Positions 18,501-26,964 of a stretch of 64,000 nucleotides of DNA are shown one piece after another. Made by a program: the position numbers and the translations under genes. The stretch comes from Cryomorphaceae bacterium (GTDB lineage Bacteria; Bacteroidota; Bacteroidia; Flavobacteriales_D; Cryomorphaceae), in contig PXBH01000145.1 of the NCBI GenBank assembly GCA_003565555.1, positions 96,033-160,032 of the forward strand. The letters run 5' to 3'. The notes under the pieces were generated by a model. The model was not told the DNA's origin and did no database searches. It saw nothing but the letters and a program-made list of their open reading frames with translations. Position 1 is the first letter of the stretch. Each line of letters starts with the position of its first letter.

Positions 18501-19054
18501 TCTTCGTTGAATGCCAGCGAAATCACGGGGAGGGAGTACCGAGCTCTTCCCGATGCAGTCACGATAAATGTTTCGGAGCGAATCTCGCTGAGTTCACTTT
18601 CATTCCTCCACACCCGCGCCCTGACCACCGTACCCTTGAAGGAAGGCGTTTCGGGGATGTGCAAAGGAATAAACTCATTGGTTGATGATTTTTGGCTGAA
18701 GATATCAGGCTCGGAACTCCGGTCTTCTATCGAGAGAGGTGAGGTGTAAATCAAGGTAAAATATTCCGCAACCAGTGTATCCCCGAAGGGCTGTCCGGGT
18801 TGCTGCGGATATTGATTCTTGTAGGTGTATGTCTTTCCCTCGATGTTCTCGGGATGCGGTTCGGAACCGTCTAAGGTGTACAGAATCACATCACCCTCTT
18901 CCGAAGCTGAAAGCTCAAGGGTGAAGGCTTCAGCGTAGAATCCGCTCTGATGAGAAAATTCGGGAACGGGTACAGCACCGCCTTGCGCAAAAGACCACCC
19001 GGCCAAACCGAGCTGCAAAAGGAAACTGAAAAGAATCGGGCTGTAGTTTTTCAT
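15572..19054 (-). CDS. Secreted CotH-domain protein with type IX sorting domain (copy C, shorter)
   Basis: 1160 residues with a signal peptide ending near residue 23 (GWSFA/Q). It has the chitobiase-like domain (ILYTLDGSEPHPENI), the CotH domain (RLHGSSSRRWPRKSLRLYA; NGEFYGVNHIRERYDKHYF; AVIDLDQGW), the InlB-like repeat (YIFTGWEGDYE) and the two beta-sandwich modules. It then goes straight to a sorting domain (FPNPAKNEIRG onward). Compared with A and B it lacks the Ig-like, FTDxG and tail-repeat modules, a loss or non-acquisition of about 550 residues as a block. In the CotH part it is close to copy A. About 160 bases separate it from copy B; no strong terminator is visible between them. Confidence 0.85.
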   Translation of the reverse strand: MKNYSPILFSFLLQLGLAGWSFAQGGAVPVPEFSHQSGFYAEAFTLELSASEEGDVILYTLDGSEPHPENIEGKTYTYKNQYPQQPGQPFGDTLVAEYFTLIYTSPLSIEDRSSEPDIFSQKSSTNEFIPLHIPETPSFKGTVVRARVWRNESELSEIRSETFIVTASGRARYSLPVISLAFNEDRFYDYEDGFGNAGITFDETRLMFPDVQTLPNWRNNFWRRGAEWEARAHFAFFPEGESAPALLHDCGMRLHGSSSRRWPRKSLRLYARSEYGASRFEYPFFENLADDSFNRIIAHNAGGDQPRANLRDAAGQRIMGELGWQIQEAQPVVVLVNGEFYGVNHIRERYDKHYFERRRGIPEEYLDLYKDGSVQEGDSAFLVQTLNLIAGDNALADDEAFAAFSEKVNTASMTDIFTGNFFINNIDWLSNNVLMFRSKEDGPLPDHRWEFAVIDLDQGWLNLGSAEDIDNNLLDEVINGTVQGDSVVFNKTGAPAEFFRAAVKNESYRHAFISRFADLLNTHLLPARCNAIVQDYALEIQPHMAEHFLRWRNSSSLSAWGNEIQKITSFNLERPAYQRQHLVDVFDLEGPFELTLDVSDQEHGYIRVNTVDINPMTPGVDEAPYPWQGTYFKGVPAEITAVAYPGYIFTGWEGDYEATDDHFVFNTESDEVYMKALFAPDPDPWPVLLHYWHFNDLTENLLSIRADSSRTGNAATISYPGVGDGIMDDVNDGTEVNLPAGQSTGKALRVRNPSAQRELIVHAPTSGYRDLRVSYASVRTNNGSDTRQVFYRTHPDNPWVLIETQTVYPAWFLYEHDFSDLPETDDNPHFALRFIFTGETAPGPDGNNRFDNLTFKAVPIENWEEPRFALQDGDYTLDSWNPDRFPGESPPYMRFFWSEDPSGEDYDPFAPGMHPYDCGYDLNTRPRINGRGDLGFSFISTGNPQFDFCAGDSSQVHRYVGSAQIGIHTQGIQYGQVSWTARLISEGARTFAVRLQYRTASGQDYQDFDAPVTFSSQGKAEGDSVRYILQLPQELIGIPELDLRWVYLQDAGDSGNRPEIAVDDIEICACPPLGTSNRDRPLFKVFPNPAKNEIRGVITGFNLPVHISVTDLFGKTVLQKTLRNGDNHDFFLHIGSLSPGVYLIRAENGNRTATVKVVKY

Positions 19055-19087
19055 TTAATCGTCCGCTGCCTTATTACTCAGGTTGTG

Positions 19088-19105
19088 TACTTACAAAAGT
19101 AAGTA
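19088..19105 (-). promoter_or_regulatory. Palindrome overlapping the -7 box of CotH copy C
   Basis: Dyad TACTTAC-AAAA-GTAAGTA at 19088-19105. On the minus strand it contains TACTTTTG (19094-19101), a perfect TAnnTTTG box, about 40 bases before the ATG at 19054. A repressor on this dyad would block the promoter. The outer TACT/AGTA resembles the dyad in front of the LuxR-type gene. Confidence 0.35.
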
Positions 19106-19168
19106 TTCTCCATACGCCTTTGTACCGATGAAGTTTGCCGAATAAGCAAGCTTTCGAAAACCGAGAAC

Positions 19169-19196
19169 AAAAAAAACGGCCCGAGAGGGCCGTTTT
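19169..19196 (-). terminator. Intrinsic terminator of copy D
   Basis: Stem AAAACGGCCC (19173-19182), loop GAGA, GGGCCGTTTT (19187-19196), with an A tract before it giving a U run on the minus strand. It lies 27 bases past the stop at 19223 and separates copy D from the CotH copy C gene. Confidence 0.85.
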
Positions 19197-19222
19197 CAAT
19201 AAGCAATCGGAAAACCAATGCC

Positions 19223-22200
19223 TCATCGGGCGATCAACAGTTTTTCCGTTACCGTTTCGCTCTCCGTGGTGAGGCGGCAAATGTACACGCCCACGGGCAG
19301 TTGCGAAGCGTCAAATTCTGTGCGGTATTCCTGTCCGGCAACTGTGGTTTGGCTGAAAAGCCGCTCCAGAAGTCGTCCGCTCGTGTCGTACACCTCCAAA
19401 GTAGCATACTCTTCCCGGGGATTGGTGAAAGTCACAAAGGAATGGGCCGCCGTCGGGTTGGGAGAAGCGGCGATGGCCGCACCGCAATTGACTACCGAGA
19501 CGGTCACACCGTTTGATATCGAAAAGCATCCTTGCAGATCTGCGGCAGAAGCTACGTTCGTGAGGTTCACCCCCTGCGCGTATGACAGGTGGCGCACCTG
19601 AAAGGTGCCGGGACCGTAAGGGTTGAGGTTGAAATCTCCCGAACTGTTGTTAGCGATCACGGGATTTCCGGCAGCCCCCAGATTGACCAGGAAGAAGCGG
19701 CTGCCGAATCCTGTGGCTCCCGTCAGATCGGTGGTGACCACGGTTTGGCTGCCGGAGGCCGCGCACACGGTGGTGGGTGAGGTTGCGGTGAGCGTGCCGC
19801 CTTCGGGTTTGGTGCTGAGGAATACATTTACAGTATTCGAAGAGGCCCAGCACCCCTCCACGTCTGCGAGTTGCGATGCATTGGTCAAAGAAGCCAGTTC
19901 GGCAGCATTTACATCCGCCTCGTAGCGCAGGTGCCTGATGCGGTACTGACCGGGAGGATATACATCCAAGTTGAAATTGGCATTCCCGGCCCGCACATCG
20001 AGCACGTTGTTGTCCGTATCGAGCAGTCCGTAGCGACCGAATTGACCCACGGCTCCCGTGAGTTGGATGTTTACACCTTGCGGTTCGCCCGTGCCCACGC
20101 ACACGCTCACCGGCGAAAGGGCGGTAAGCGTTCCGCCGTTCGCATTGCAAGGCAGGGCGCCCAAGGTAAAGGGGGTCGTATCAAAATCGCCGAATTCCGC
20201 TCCGTCAAATTCTGTCCGCCAATTTTCCGGGTCGTGCACGAGGTCTTGATAGGCGGCAAAGCTCTCTTCACCTTCACGCGCTTCGTCGTACTCGCCGTTG
20301 CGTTCGAGGATGACGATGTTTCCTGCGGGAATATCCAGTTCCTCAGGCAGGTAAGAGGTGGCATTGCCCACGGGCCCCTCGGTCAGCCATTCGCTGAGGT
20401 AGGACAATCCGTGCAGCCATACCGGAACACTGAGGCTGCCCTGTATCGCGAAAATATTGTCACCGGCTTGGGCCAGTCCGTCCAGATTGCCGCTGATCAA
20501 TTCACCGACGGATACTCCTTCACCGTCGCCGAATTCGGGACCGCCGATTTTCACCACGCTACCGGCGGGGATTGCCGCGCCCGAGGTGTTTTTCCATACT
20601 GCGGTGTTTTCGTTTTTTCTCAGCTCCGTGCCCGTAAAGCCGTTGTCAGTGAAAATGATGATGGTCTCATCGGGGATGTCCGTCCATGCGGCGAAGGTAA
20701 TTCCGTCGTTGGCCACAGACCTGAAGCCGATGATGGCGATGTCGGCTGTGGTGAGGTTCACGGGATACCCTACTTCGCCCGAGAGGTTAATGTTCACAGG
20801 GTTTGCAGAGCCGCCCGTGTGGGAGATTGAACCGGTGTATGTGCCTATTTCCAACCCCTCTTTCAACCTTACCGAAATGTCTTCCGAAAGGCTTCCTCCC
20901 CCGTAGCCCAGGGTGAGCAGGGTGTCGTAGTCGGTTCCGTTGATCGAAATTTCAAAATCTCCCGAAACTGCGGCAGTCACCACTCCCGTAGAGGGGTCCA
21001 AGTTTTCACCGGAAAGGGTATAAGTCACGGGCGCACTCGGCCCCTCGCCGTCGGTGTAGTACAAATCGGAGACGGCAGATTCTGTCGCGCCCAGGAAAGG
21101 AGCGGTGAGCGGTGCCGTGGTCACCAGAAGGTCGTCGATGCCGATTTCGGGACGGGCACCTCCGCCGGGGCCGTCTTGGTAGTACACGAGACGAAGGTAT
21201 ACCTCGCTCTGCCCCAGTACTGCAGAGGGGAAGATATAATCGGTAACGGAAGAATCACCTTCGGCCAATCCCGTGGATGCGAATCCCGGATTTCCGGGGA
21301 AATCTGTGTAGTCTCCCGCGTCGCTCAGCCGGTATTGGAGCCGCACTACAAAAGGCCTCTCCCCGTCGGTAAGAATTCGGTTAAGCCAAGAAATTCGCGC
21401 GAAGCTCACGCCTTCTGTGTTCAGTCCGATTACCGCTGAACCCGTAAATCGATCACTGTCGGCAGCGCCGGTCACGCAGTTGTTGAATTGGGCACTTCCC
21501 GTGGCCAAGAAGGAAAAACCGGCGTCGTCGTTGCCGTTGATGCGCGATCTGGAGGGCACATCGTAGCCGCAATCGTAGAGTTTTGTGCCGTCGGCCAGGG
21601 GATTAAACGCGGGGGATGTGGGGTTGTCGGAAAAGAAAAACCGCATGTTCGGCGGATAGGTGCCCGCCTCGCTTTCGCTGCTCCACTCTTCGAGAAGGTA
21701 ATCCGCGGCAGCGAGGTTAAAAAGTTCGGGATTCGGCGAATCGCCCACCGTTCCGCTCACGGCTACGGCGGTTACTGCCGCGCCTGCTTCACAACTGACG
21801 TTGCCGTCGTATGCACCGACGGCAAGTCCGGCCGATAGTCTGACATAAACGGTGTCGCTGTCGATGATCGCGCCGCCGTCCGTGTAGGCTATGTTCAAGC
21901 TTGTGCTCCAAGTGCCATTGTCTGCGGATACCTCAAATCCCGAGGGGGCAGTCACGGAAATATTGCCCGCGGCCGGATCCAAGGCGGAGGCGGACAGTAT
22001 AAAAAACTCATCTGCCGAGGGACCTTGCTCTACGGTGTAGAAGAATTCGGGCAATGCCGCGGGGGAGGCAAAAAGCTGAGGATCTGCAGCACCGAAGTCG
22101 GTCAGGGCAATGTCATCGATGTTCGTACGTCGGTTCAATGTGCCTTCATCACTCACGGTGCGGATTCTGATGCGCGCATCGTTGGCCTCATTGACCTCTG

Positions 22201-23500
22201 CAAAGAAGTTTACCGGAGAAGCAGAACCCGTAAATTCATCACCGATTTGTATCCAGTTTTCACCGCCGTCGGTGCTGTACTCAGCCACATGCGGTACTTG
22301 TTGGTCGCTTCCGTATCGCGCGTACACGAACGAGAGTGTGCCGATCCCGCCCGGCTTGTCCTGGAGCATGGTGATTGACGTGTTTCCGTATCCGCGCAGC
22401 CTTGCAGAGCGTTCACCGTTTTTGAAATCCGCCGGTGCGGTACCGATGAGGGCTTCCGTCATATTCCAGTCGATGCCGGAGAGGTTTACGGTGCCCGAAG
22501 CATAGGAACCTTTGGTCTCGCCCGGGCCTTCGAAGTCCACGATGTAAGTCCCGGGGGCCGGTGCCGCCGATACGTTTCCGTCCGCAGCTACCTGCGCATC
22601 GGCGCCGCCGCCTTCCAGGGTTACATTGCCCGCGTAAGCGCCGGGGGAGAGGCCCTCGGCAAGACGCAGAAATACGGTGCGCGGTTGAGAGATGATCGTT
22701 CCTCCGGCGTAGGCCAAATCGGCGGAGGCTCCGTAGCTGTCATCGTCATCTGACACTTCGTATCCCGAAGGAGCAGTGACGGTAACATTGCCGGAGCCGG
22801 AGAGGTTTTGGGCGGTTACCAGAAAAGATTGCGATGCTGAAGGCCCTTCTCCTTCGGTGTATTCGAAGCCGGAAAGGGCGGCGGGCGAAGCAAAAATTGC
22901 AGGCTCGGAGGCACTCGTCAGAGCGAAATCGGCGACGCGCCACGTGGCGCAACCCCCGCTGATGTACTCGGCCTTAAAAGCGATGTAGACAGCAGATGTG
23001 CTCGCGGATTGCAAGTCGCTGAAAGGCCCGAATGTTTCGCTTGTGTTTGAGGGAATGCTGTTGTCCTCAAAAAATTGGTTGGTGATGAGGGTGATGCTGC
23101 TCCACGCTGCTGCGTTGGGATCACCGGAGCCGCTGTAGTCCGTGCTGTACAGCACTTCAAGGTCATTATCCCCGGAAAATGCCCGCTGAATATCAAAACT
23201 CAGCGATTCGTCGGTGCTGCCTGTCAGGTCGAAGGCGGGAGTGATCAGCCAGTCTTCGTTGATCTGACAGCCCCCCGAAAAGGGATTCATCGTTACATTG
23301 TTGAAGGAGGCGTTGTACTGCCAGGATTGATCACCCGTTACGCTGACTTCGGTCCAGCCGGCGGCAAAGGGATCAGATGAAAAATCAAAGAGGTAGGGCA
23401 GTTGAGCAAATGCGGAAGCGTGTATCAGCAGTCCGGCAAAAAAAGACAGAGAGGCGCGTATGCCGCTCCTCAAAAAACGGTGGTCAGGTCTGGTTTTCAT
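19223..23500 (-). CDS. Secreted multi-domain protein without CotH, type IX sorting domain (copy D)
   Basis: 1425 residues. Signal peptide ends at about 32 (HASAFA/Q). The N-terminal module (about 35-200) is of the choice-of-anchor J kind (FDFSSDPFAAGW; GGCQINEDWLITPAFDL). It is followed by Ig-like repeats with SGFEVSxDxxxW and VRLxxGLxxGxYxGNVS patterns, one beta-sandwich module, and the module IGFRSVANDG to FTDNGFTG. The two tail repeats and sorting domain (SPNPTAAHS to LLIAR) are nearly the same as those of copy A. No CotH, chitobiase-like or InlB-like domain is present. It is probably an adhesin or substrate-binding partner of the CotH proteins; that role is inferred from shared parts and location only. 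Confidence 0.82.
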   Translation of the reverse strand: MKTRPDHRFLRSGIRASLSFFAGLLIHASAFAQLPYLFDFSSDPFAAGWTEVSVTGDQSWQYNASFNNVTMNPFSGGCQINEDWLITPAFDLTGSTDESLSFDIQRAFSGDNDLEVLYSTDYSGSGDPNAAAWSSITLITNQFFEDNSIPSNTSETFGPFSDLQSASTSAVYIAFKAEYISGGCATWRVADFALTSASEPAIFASPAALSGFEYTEGEGPSASQSFLVTAQNLSGSGNVTVTAPSGYEVSDDDDSYGASADLAYAGGTIISQPRTVFLRLAEGLSPGAYAGNVTLEGGGADAQVAADGNVSAAPAPGTYIVDFEGPGETKGSYASGTVNLSGIDWNMTEALIGTAPADFKNGERSARLRGYGNTSITMLQDKPGGIGTLSFVYARYGSDQQVPHVAEYSTDGGENWIQIGDEFTGSASPVNFFAEVNEANDARIRIRTVSDEGTLNRRTNIDDIALTDFGAADPQLFASPAALPEFFYTVEQGPSADEFFILSASALDPAAGNISVTAPSGFEVSADNGTWSTSLNIAYTDGGAIIDSDTVYVRLSAGLAVGAYDGNVSCEAGAAVTAVAVSGTVGDSPNPELFNLAAADYLLEEWSSESEAGTYPPNMRFFFSDNPTSPAFNPLADGTKLYDCGYDVPSRSRINGNDDAGFSFLATGSAQFNNCVTGAADSDRFTGSAVIGLNTEGVSFARISWLNRILTDGERPFVVRLQYRLSDAGDYTDFPGNPGFASTGLAEGDSSVTDYIFPSAVLGQSEVYLRLVYYQDGPGGGARPEIGIDDLLVTTAPLTAPFLGATESAVSDLYYTDGEGPSAPVTYTLSGENLDPSTGVVTAAVSGDFEISINGTDYDTLLTLGYGGGSLSEDISVRLKEGLEIGTYTGSISHTGGSANPVNINLSGEVGYPVNLTTADIAIIGFRSVANDGITFAAWTDIPDETIIIFTDNGFTGTELRKNENTAVWKNTSGAAIPAGSVVKIGGPEFGDGEGVSVGELISGNLDGLAQAGDNIFAIQGSLSVPVWLHGLSYLSEWLTEGPVGNATSYLPEELDIPAGNIVILERNGEYDEAREGEESFAAYQDLVHDPENWRTEFDGAEFGDFDTTPFTLGALPCNANGGTLTALSPVSVCVGTGEPQGVNIQLTGAVGQFGRYGLLDTDNNVLDVRAGNANFNLDVYPPGQYRIRHLRYEADVNAAELASLTNASQLADVEGCWASSNTVNVFLSTKPEGGTLTATSPTTVCAASGSQTVVTTDLTGATGFGSRFFLVNLGAAGNPVIANNSSGDFNLNPYGPGTFQVRHLSYAQGVNLTNVASAADLQGCFSISNGVTVSVVNCGAAIAASPNPTAAHSFVTFTNPREEYATLEVYDTSGRLLERLFSQTTVAGQEYRTEFDASQLPVGVYICRLTTESETVTEKLLIAR

Positions 23501-23814
23501 TGGTCGATTAATTGATAGTTAGGTCTCGGTCTTCGGCAAATCAATAAAGAAATGCCCCGACCGAAAATGTGCCGCAAGATACTTTCCTTTTTCAATTTTT
23601 TCAACGACCGAAGGCTTATCCGCAGGCACCTACCGCTCATGTTAATCGATGAACGGATATGAGTTCTGTTGTTTTGGCCTGTATCTCAAGGGAGAAAAAA
23701 TCCGTTCCGTCGACTTTACGCTTCTGTTAAGCTTTTCGACCAAATCAGCGTCGGACAAAAACGGTATTCGCCATCTGTGTGCAGGTTCGGTGCCGATACT
23801 GCCTTGAAGGCAGC
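23501..23814. other. Intergenic region of 314 bases with promoter of copy D
   Basis: No credible gene. On the minus strand TTG (23602-23604), 20 bases, then TATCTTGC (23574-23581) makes a candidate promoter with a leader of about 68 bases before the ATG at 23500. The rest, from about 23610 to 23814, shows nothing I can interpret; the aspartoacylase-family gene on the minus strand ends at its right edge. Confidence 0.5.
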
Positions 23815-24756
23815 TCAGCCGGTCGAGGTGCCGATGTGCAGAAGCGCATCCCCCTGGTTCACCACCGGCATATTATTGTGGCCCAGCACAAAGCCTGTGG
23901 TTGTTGATTTGATCTTCACGCTGAATTCCCCGAAAGGGTCTGTTATGCGGCCGATGACATCACCTTTATTCACGGCCATCCCCGATTTGATCAGGCCCTT
24001 GTAAATTCCGGAGCGTTTTGCACGCAACCATGTGGATCCCTTACACGCGACTGCCTTCGCTGCGGAGGGCGGCGCGTAGTCAATCATTTTGTGGTGATGC
24101 AACAGACGCATGGCTCCGTTTAGACCTTCTCGAATCACCTCTTCATCGATACGCAAACTTTCTCCGCCTTCGTAAACGATGATGGAAGCTCCGCCTTTGA
24201 ATGCTTGTTTTCTCAGGCTCTTTTCGATAAACGGACTTTCAAGCAGCAGCGGTGCGCCGAATGCACGTGCAATTTCAGCCGCATTTTGATCAGAGGCCGC
24301 ATAACGCACCTGGGGAAAGTTAAAACGAGAAGCGCCGCCCGTGTGGAAATCTACCCCGAAATCGACTGCGGGCAAGACCTGCTTCGACATGAAATTGGCC
24401 ACCCTCGATGCAAGGGATCCTCCGGCATTTCCGGGAAAACTCCGGTTGATGTCTTTTCCGTCCGGCACTTCCCTGCTGAAGTTTAAAAATCCGTAGATAT
24501 TCATCACCGGCACGGCTACTACGGTTCCTCTGTTCAGCTTTTCAAGCAGGGAATCTTCGATCATGCGCCGTACGATCTCTATGCCGTTGATCTCATCACC
24601 GTGCAGGCCGCCGCTCAAAAGCACCACCGGGCCCGGCCGTTTGCTTCTGAATACGTAAACCGGTAGGTCGATCAGGGTGCCGGATGCCAGCCGTGCTATG
24701 TTCGCTTTTACCCGCGTATTTGACCCCGGAGATACAGAAACACCGTTGATGATCAA
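23815..24756 (-). CDS. Succinylglutamate desuccinylase/aspartoacylase family protein
   Basis: A 313-residue M14-fold zinc hydrolase. GGLHGDEINGIEIVRRM (about residues 50-66) supplies the first His and Glu ligands, and VDFHTGGASRFNFPQ the third His. The C-terminal third is a beta-rich domain (GDVIGRITDPFG) found in this family. Named members cleave N-acyl amino acids such as N-succinylglutamate, but genes placed beside rimK are thought to process glutamylation-related products; the substrate here is unknown. It diverges from the RimB/RimK pair over a 90-base promoter region, and a near-consensus box TACCTTCGC lies at 24795-24803 on the minus strand. Confidence 0.85.
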   Translation of the reverse strand: MIINGVSVSPGSNTRVKANIARLASGTLIDLPVYVFRSKRPGPVVLLSGGLHGDEINGIEIVRRMIEDSLLEKLNRGTVVAVPVMNIYGFLNFSREVPDGKDINRSFPGNAGGSLASRVANFMSKQVLPAVDFGVDFHTGGASRFNFPQVRYAASDQNAAEIARAFGAPLLLESPFIEKSLRKQAFKGGASIIVYEGGESLRIDEEVIREGLNGAMRLLHHHKMIDYAPPSAAKAVACKGSTWLRAKRSGIYKGLIKSGMAVNKGDVIGRITDPFGEFSVKIKSTTTGFVLGHNNMPVVNQGDALLHIGTSTG

Positions 24757-24830
24757 GTCTTTTTTAGCGATGGCGGTATGTTTTAACGTTTCGTGCGAAG
24801 GTAAATGATTTTTATGAGCAGGTACCTTCT

Positions 24831-24838
24831 TACATTTG
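24831..24838 (+). promoter_or_regulatory. Promoter -7 box of the rimB-rimK operon
   Basis: TACATTTG matches TAnnTTTG exactly. The GTG start at 24846 lies only seven bases beyond it, so the transcript is probably leaderless or nearly so. The divergent minus-strand box for the aspartoacylase gene is 30 bases away. Confidence 0.5.
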
Positions 24839-24845
24839 TCCTGTT

Positions 24846-25295
24846 GTGGAAAGAAATTACTCGAGCGAAACGGAATTGCCGAAAGGTAAGCTCCTGGTGG
24901 GAAGCAAAGAGAAAGTGGACTTTCCCCAATTCAATCGACGGGGAGTGGTGGCCCGCATAGATAGCGGGGCGCAGAGTTCTTCCGTCCATTGCGATAAAAT
25001 ATGGACGGAACGCATGGCGGGAAAACCCGTACTGTGCTGCCATTTCCTCAAGCGATCCAAACGCGTGGTGCGCTTTGAACAGTTTTCCCGCAAACGGGTG
25101 AAAAGTTCAAACGGCACCCTGCAAACGCGTTACACCGTTCGCATGAAAATAAGGTTGGGTGAAGTAGAGAAAGAAACCTTTGTCACCCTCACAGATCGCT
25201 CTACAATGAACTACAGTGTACTGCTGGGCCGCCGATTTTTACGCGGGGATTTCCTCATTGACGTTTCCCGCAGTTATCTCCAAAGCAAAAAGTAA
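24846..25295 (+). CDS. RimB-like retropepsin-fold protease (DUF785, ATP-dependent zinc protease family)
   Basis: 149 residues starting with GTG. The motif ARIDSGAQSSSVHCDKI (about residues 36-52) has the DSGA active-site form of aspartic, retropepsin-like folds, and LLGRRFLRGDFLIDVS near the end is the family's second conserved block. In Pseudomonas, RimB acts with RimK in controlling glutamylation of ribosomal protein S6. Here rimK follows after 9 bases, which strongly supports the pairing. Some databases call this family an ATP-dependent zinc protease, though no zinc motif is visible in this copy. Confidence 0.88.
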   Translation: MERNYSSETELPKGKLLVGSKEKVDFPQFNRRGVVARIDSGAQSSSVHCDKIWTERMAGKPVLCCHFLKRSKRVVRFEQFSRKRVKSSNGTLQTRYTVRMKIRLGEVEKETFVTLTDRSTMNYSVLLGRRFLRGDFLIDVSRSYLQSKK

Positions 25296-25304
25296 TTTAT
25301 CGCT

Positions 25305-26210
25305 ATGCGCATTGTTATTCTTTCAAGAAATTCAAAACTGTATTCTACCAAACGACTGAAGGAGGCCGCAGAATCTCGCGGTCATGAGGCACGTGTATTG
25401 GATCACCTGAAATGTACGGTAATCGGAGAGCACAACAATCCCCGCATTCTGTACGAGGGAGAGGAGCTCAAGGATGTAGACGCCGTAATCCCCCGAATCG
25501 GTGCCTCCGTAACTTTTTACGGAACGGCTGTGGTGCGGCAGTTTGAAATGCAGGGTGTCTTCTCCGTAAACTCTTCCATCAGCATTGTGCGTTCGCGTGA
25601 CAAGCTGCGCAGCCTGCAAATTTTTTCCCGACACGACATCGGGATACCGAAGACCATATTCACCAACCATCCGAAGAATGTGGAAGTCCTGATTCGTGAA
25701 ATCGGCGGAGCTCCCTGCGTGATCAAGCTGCTGGAGGGTACCCAAGGGATCGGTGTGGTCTTGGTGGAGACCAAAAAAGCGGCCAAGTCAGTGGTGGAAG
25801 CCTTCCACGGCCTGAAGGCAAACATGCTCATTCAGGAGTTCATCGCGGAGGCGGGCGGAGCGGATATCCGAGCCTTTGTGGTGAACGGCAAGGTGGTGGG
25901 CGCCATGAAACGGCAGGGTGCGGAAGGTGAGTTCAGGAGCAACCTTCACCGGGGAGGGACCGCGGTAAAAGTACGGCTTACCGCGGCTCAGCGTCAGCTC
26001 GCGCTGCGCGCCGTAAAAGCCATGGGACTTACCATGGCCGGCGTCGATATGCTCGAATCTTCGCGCGGACCTCTGGTGCTCGAGGTAAACTCGTCGCCCG
26101 GTCTCGAGGGTATTGAAAAGGCCACGGGAAAAGACGTGGCCGCTTCGGTGATCGAATTCATCGAAAGCAACGTGGGTAAGAACCGCAGGGGCGACAAAGT
26201 GGGGGCCTGA
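25305..26210 (+). CDS. rimK: RimK, ATP-grasp ligase adding glutamate to ribosomal protein S6
   Basis: A 301-residue ATP-grasp enzyme. The pre-ATP-grasp domain opens [18 protein letters not shown], the typical RimK start. The nucleotide-binding region has [18 protein letters not shown], and the metal-binding end has [27 protein letters not shown]. RimK adds glutamates to the C-terminus of S6 in ATP-dependent fashion and so tunes ribosomes. Length matches the E. coli protein (300). It is cotranscribed with the RimB-like gene and convergent with the SDR gene, 31 bases away, without a visible terminator. Confidence 0.95.
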   Translation: MRIVILSRNSKLYSTKRLKEAAESRGHEARVLDHLKCTVIGEHNNPRILYEGEELKDVDAVIPRIGASVTFYGTAVVRQFEMQGVFSVNSSISIVRSRDKLRSLQIFSRHDIGIPKTIFTNHPKNVEVLIREIGGAPCVIKLLEGTQGIGVVLVETKKAAKSVVEAFHGLKANMLIQEFIAEAGGADIRAFVVNGKVVGAMKRQGAEGEFRSNLHRGGTAVKVRLTAAQRQLALRAVKAMGLTMAGVDMLESSRGPLVLEVNSSPGLEGIEKATGKDVAASVIEFIESNVGKNRRGDKVGA

Positions 26211-26241
26211 CCCTTTGGATACAAACCGGGGAAGAGCGCGA

Positions 26242-26964
26242 TTATTTTGAGGGCGGCACGGAGGGTCGCACCTCAATCTTACTCGGCAAGGTGCGCGGAT
26301 CGGTGCGCATCAAGTTGAGCACCATCATCCCCAGGTCTTCGGGTTGAATTTTCCAAGCATCATCCCGATTTGGGGTATGGCCGGCAAAGTGGCTGGTCAC
26401 CGAGCCGGGCATGATGGTACTTACGCGTATCCCGTGTTTGCGCAAGTCGAGCATCACGGCTTGGGTGAATCCCGTCAATCCGAATTTGCTCGCATTATAT
26501 GCCGCTCCTCCGGCAAAGAAATTGGTTCCCGCCAGGCTGGAGATGGTAACGATCATGCCCATAGACGCCTTCAGGTGAGGAATCGCGGGTTTGATGGTAT
26601 TGAACACCCCCGTGAGGTTGGTATCGATGGTTTCGCTCCACTGCTCGGACGTGAGCTCCTCAATACTCCCGAAATGTCCGAGTCCGGCATTGGCTACCAC
26701 CAGATCGAGGGTGCCGAAATGGGCTTTGGTCTCGCCCACTGCAGCTTCCATATCGCTCATTTTCCGTACATCGGCTTTCAGCCCTATGGCCCGTCCCGCA
26801 GCGTGCTCGGTAAGTTTCTCGGCGGCTTCCGTTGCGGTTTCCGCATTTCTGCCGGTAACGGCCACCCGCATTCCCGCGTTCAGCAGTACTTCTGCAATTC
26901 CGTAACCGATCCCTTTTGTACCTCCCGTAATGAGGGCGGTCTTTCCTTCTGTTTCGTTGATCAT
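26242..26964 (-). CDS. Short-chain dehydrogenase/reductase
   Basis: A 240-residue classical SDR. NADP-type glycine motif ITGGTKGIGYG (residues 13-23), NAG motif VVANAGLG, catalytic serine in TISSLAG, and YNASK active site are all present. Substrate is unknown; it resembles 3-ketoacyl-ACP reductase-like paralogues. Start overlaps the stop of the small upstream gene by 4 bases, so the two are translationally coupled. Confidence 0.9.
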   Translation of the reverse strand: MINETEGKTALITGGTKGIGYGIAEVLLNAGMRVAVTGRNAETATEAAEKLTEHAAGRAIGLKADVRKMSDMEAAVGETKAHFGTLDLVVANAGLGHFGSIEELTSEQWSETIDTNLTGVFNTIKPAIPHLKASMGMIVTISSLAGTNFFAGGAAYNASKFGLTGFTQAVMLDLRKHGIRVSTIMPGSVTSHFAGHTPNRDDAWKIQPEDLGMMVLNLMRTDPRTLPSKIEVRPSVPPSK

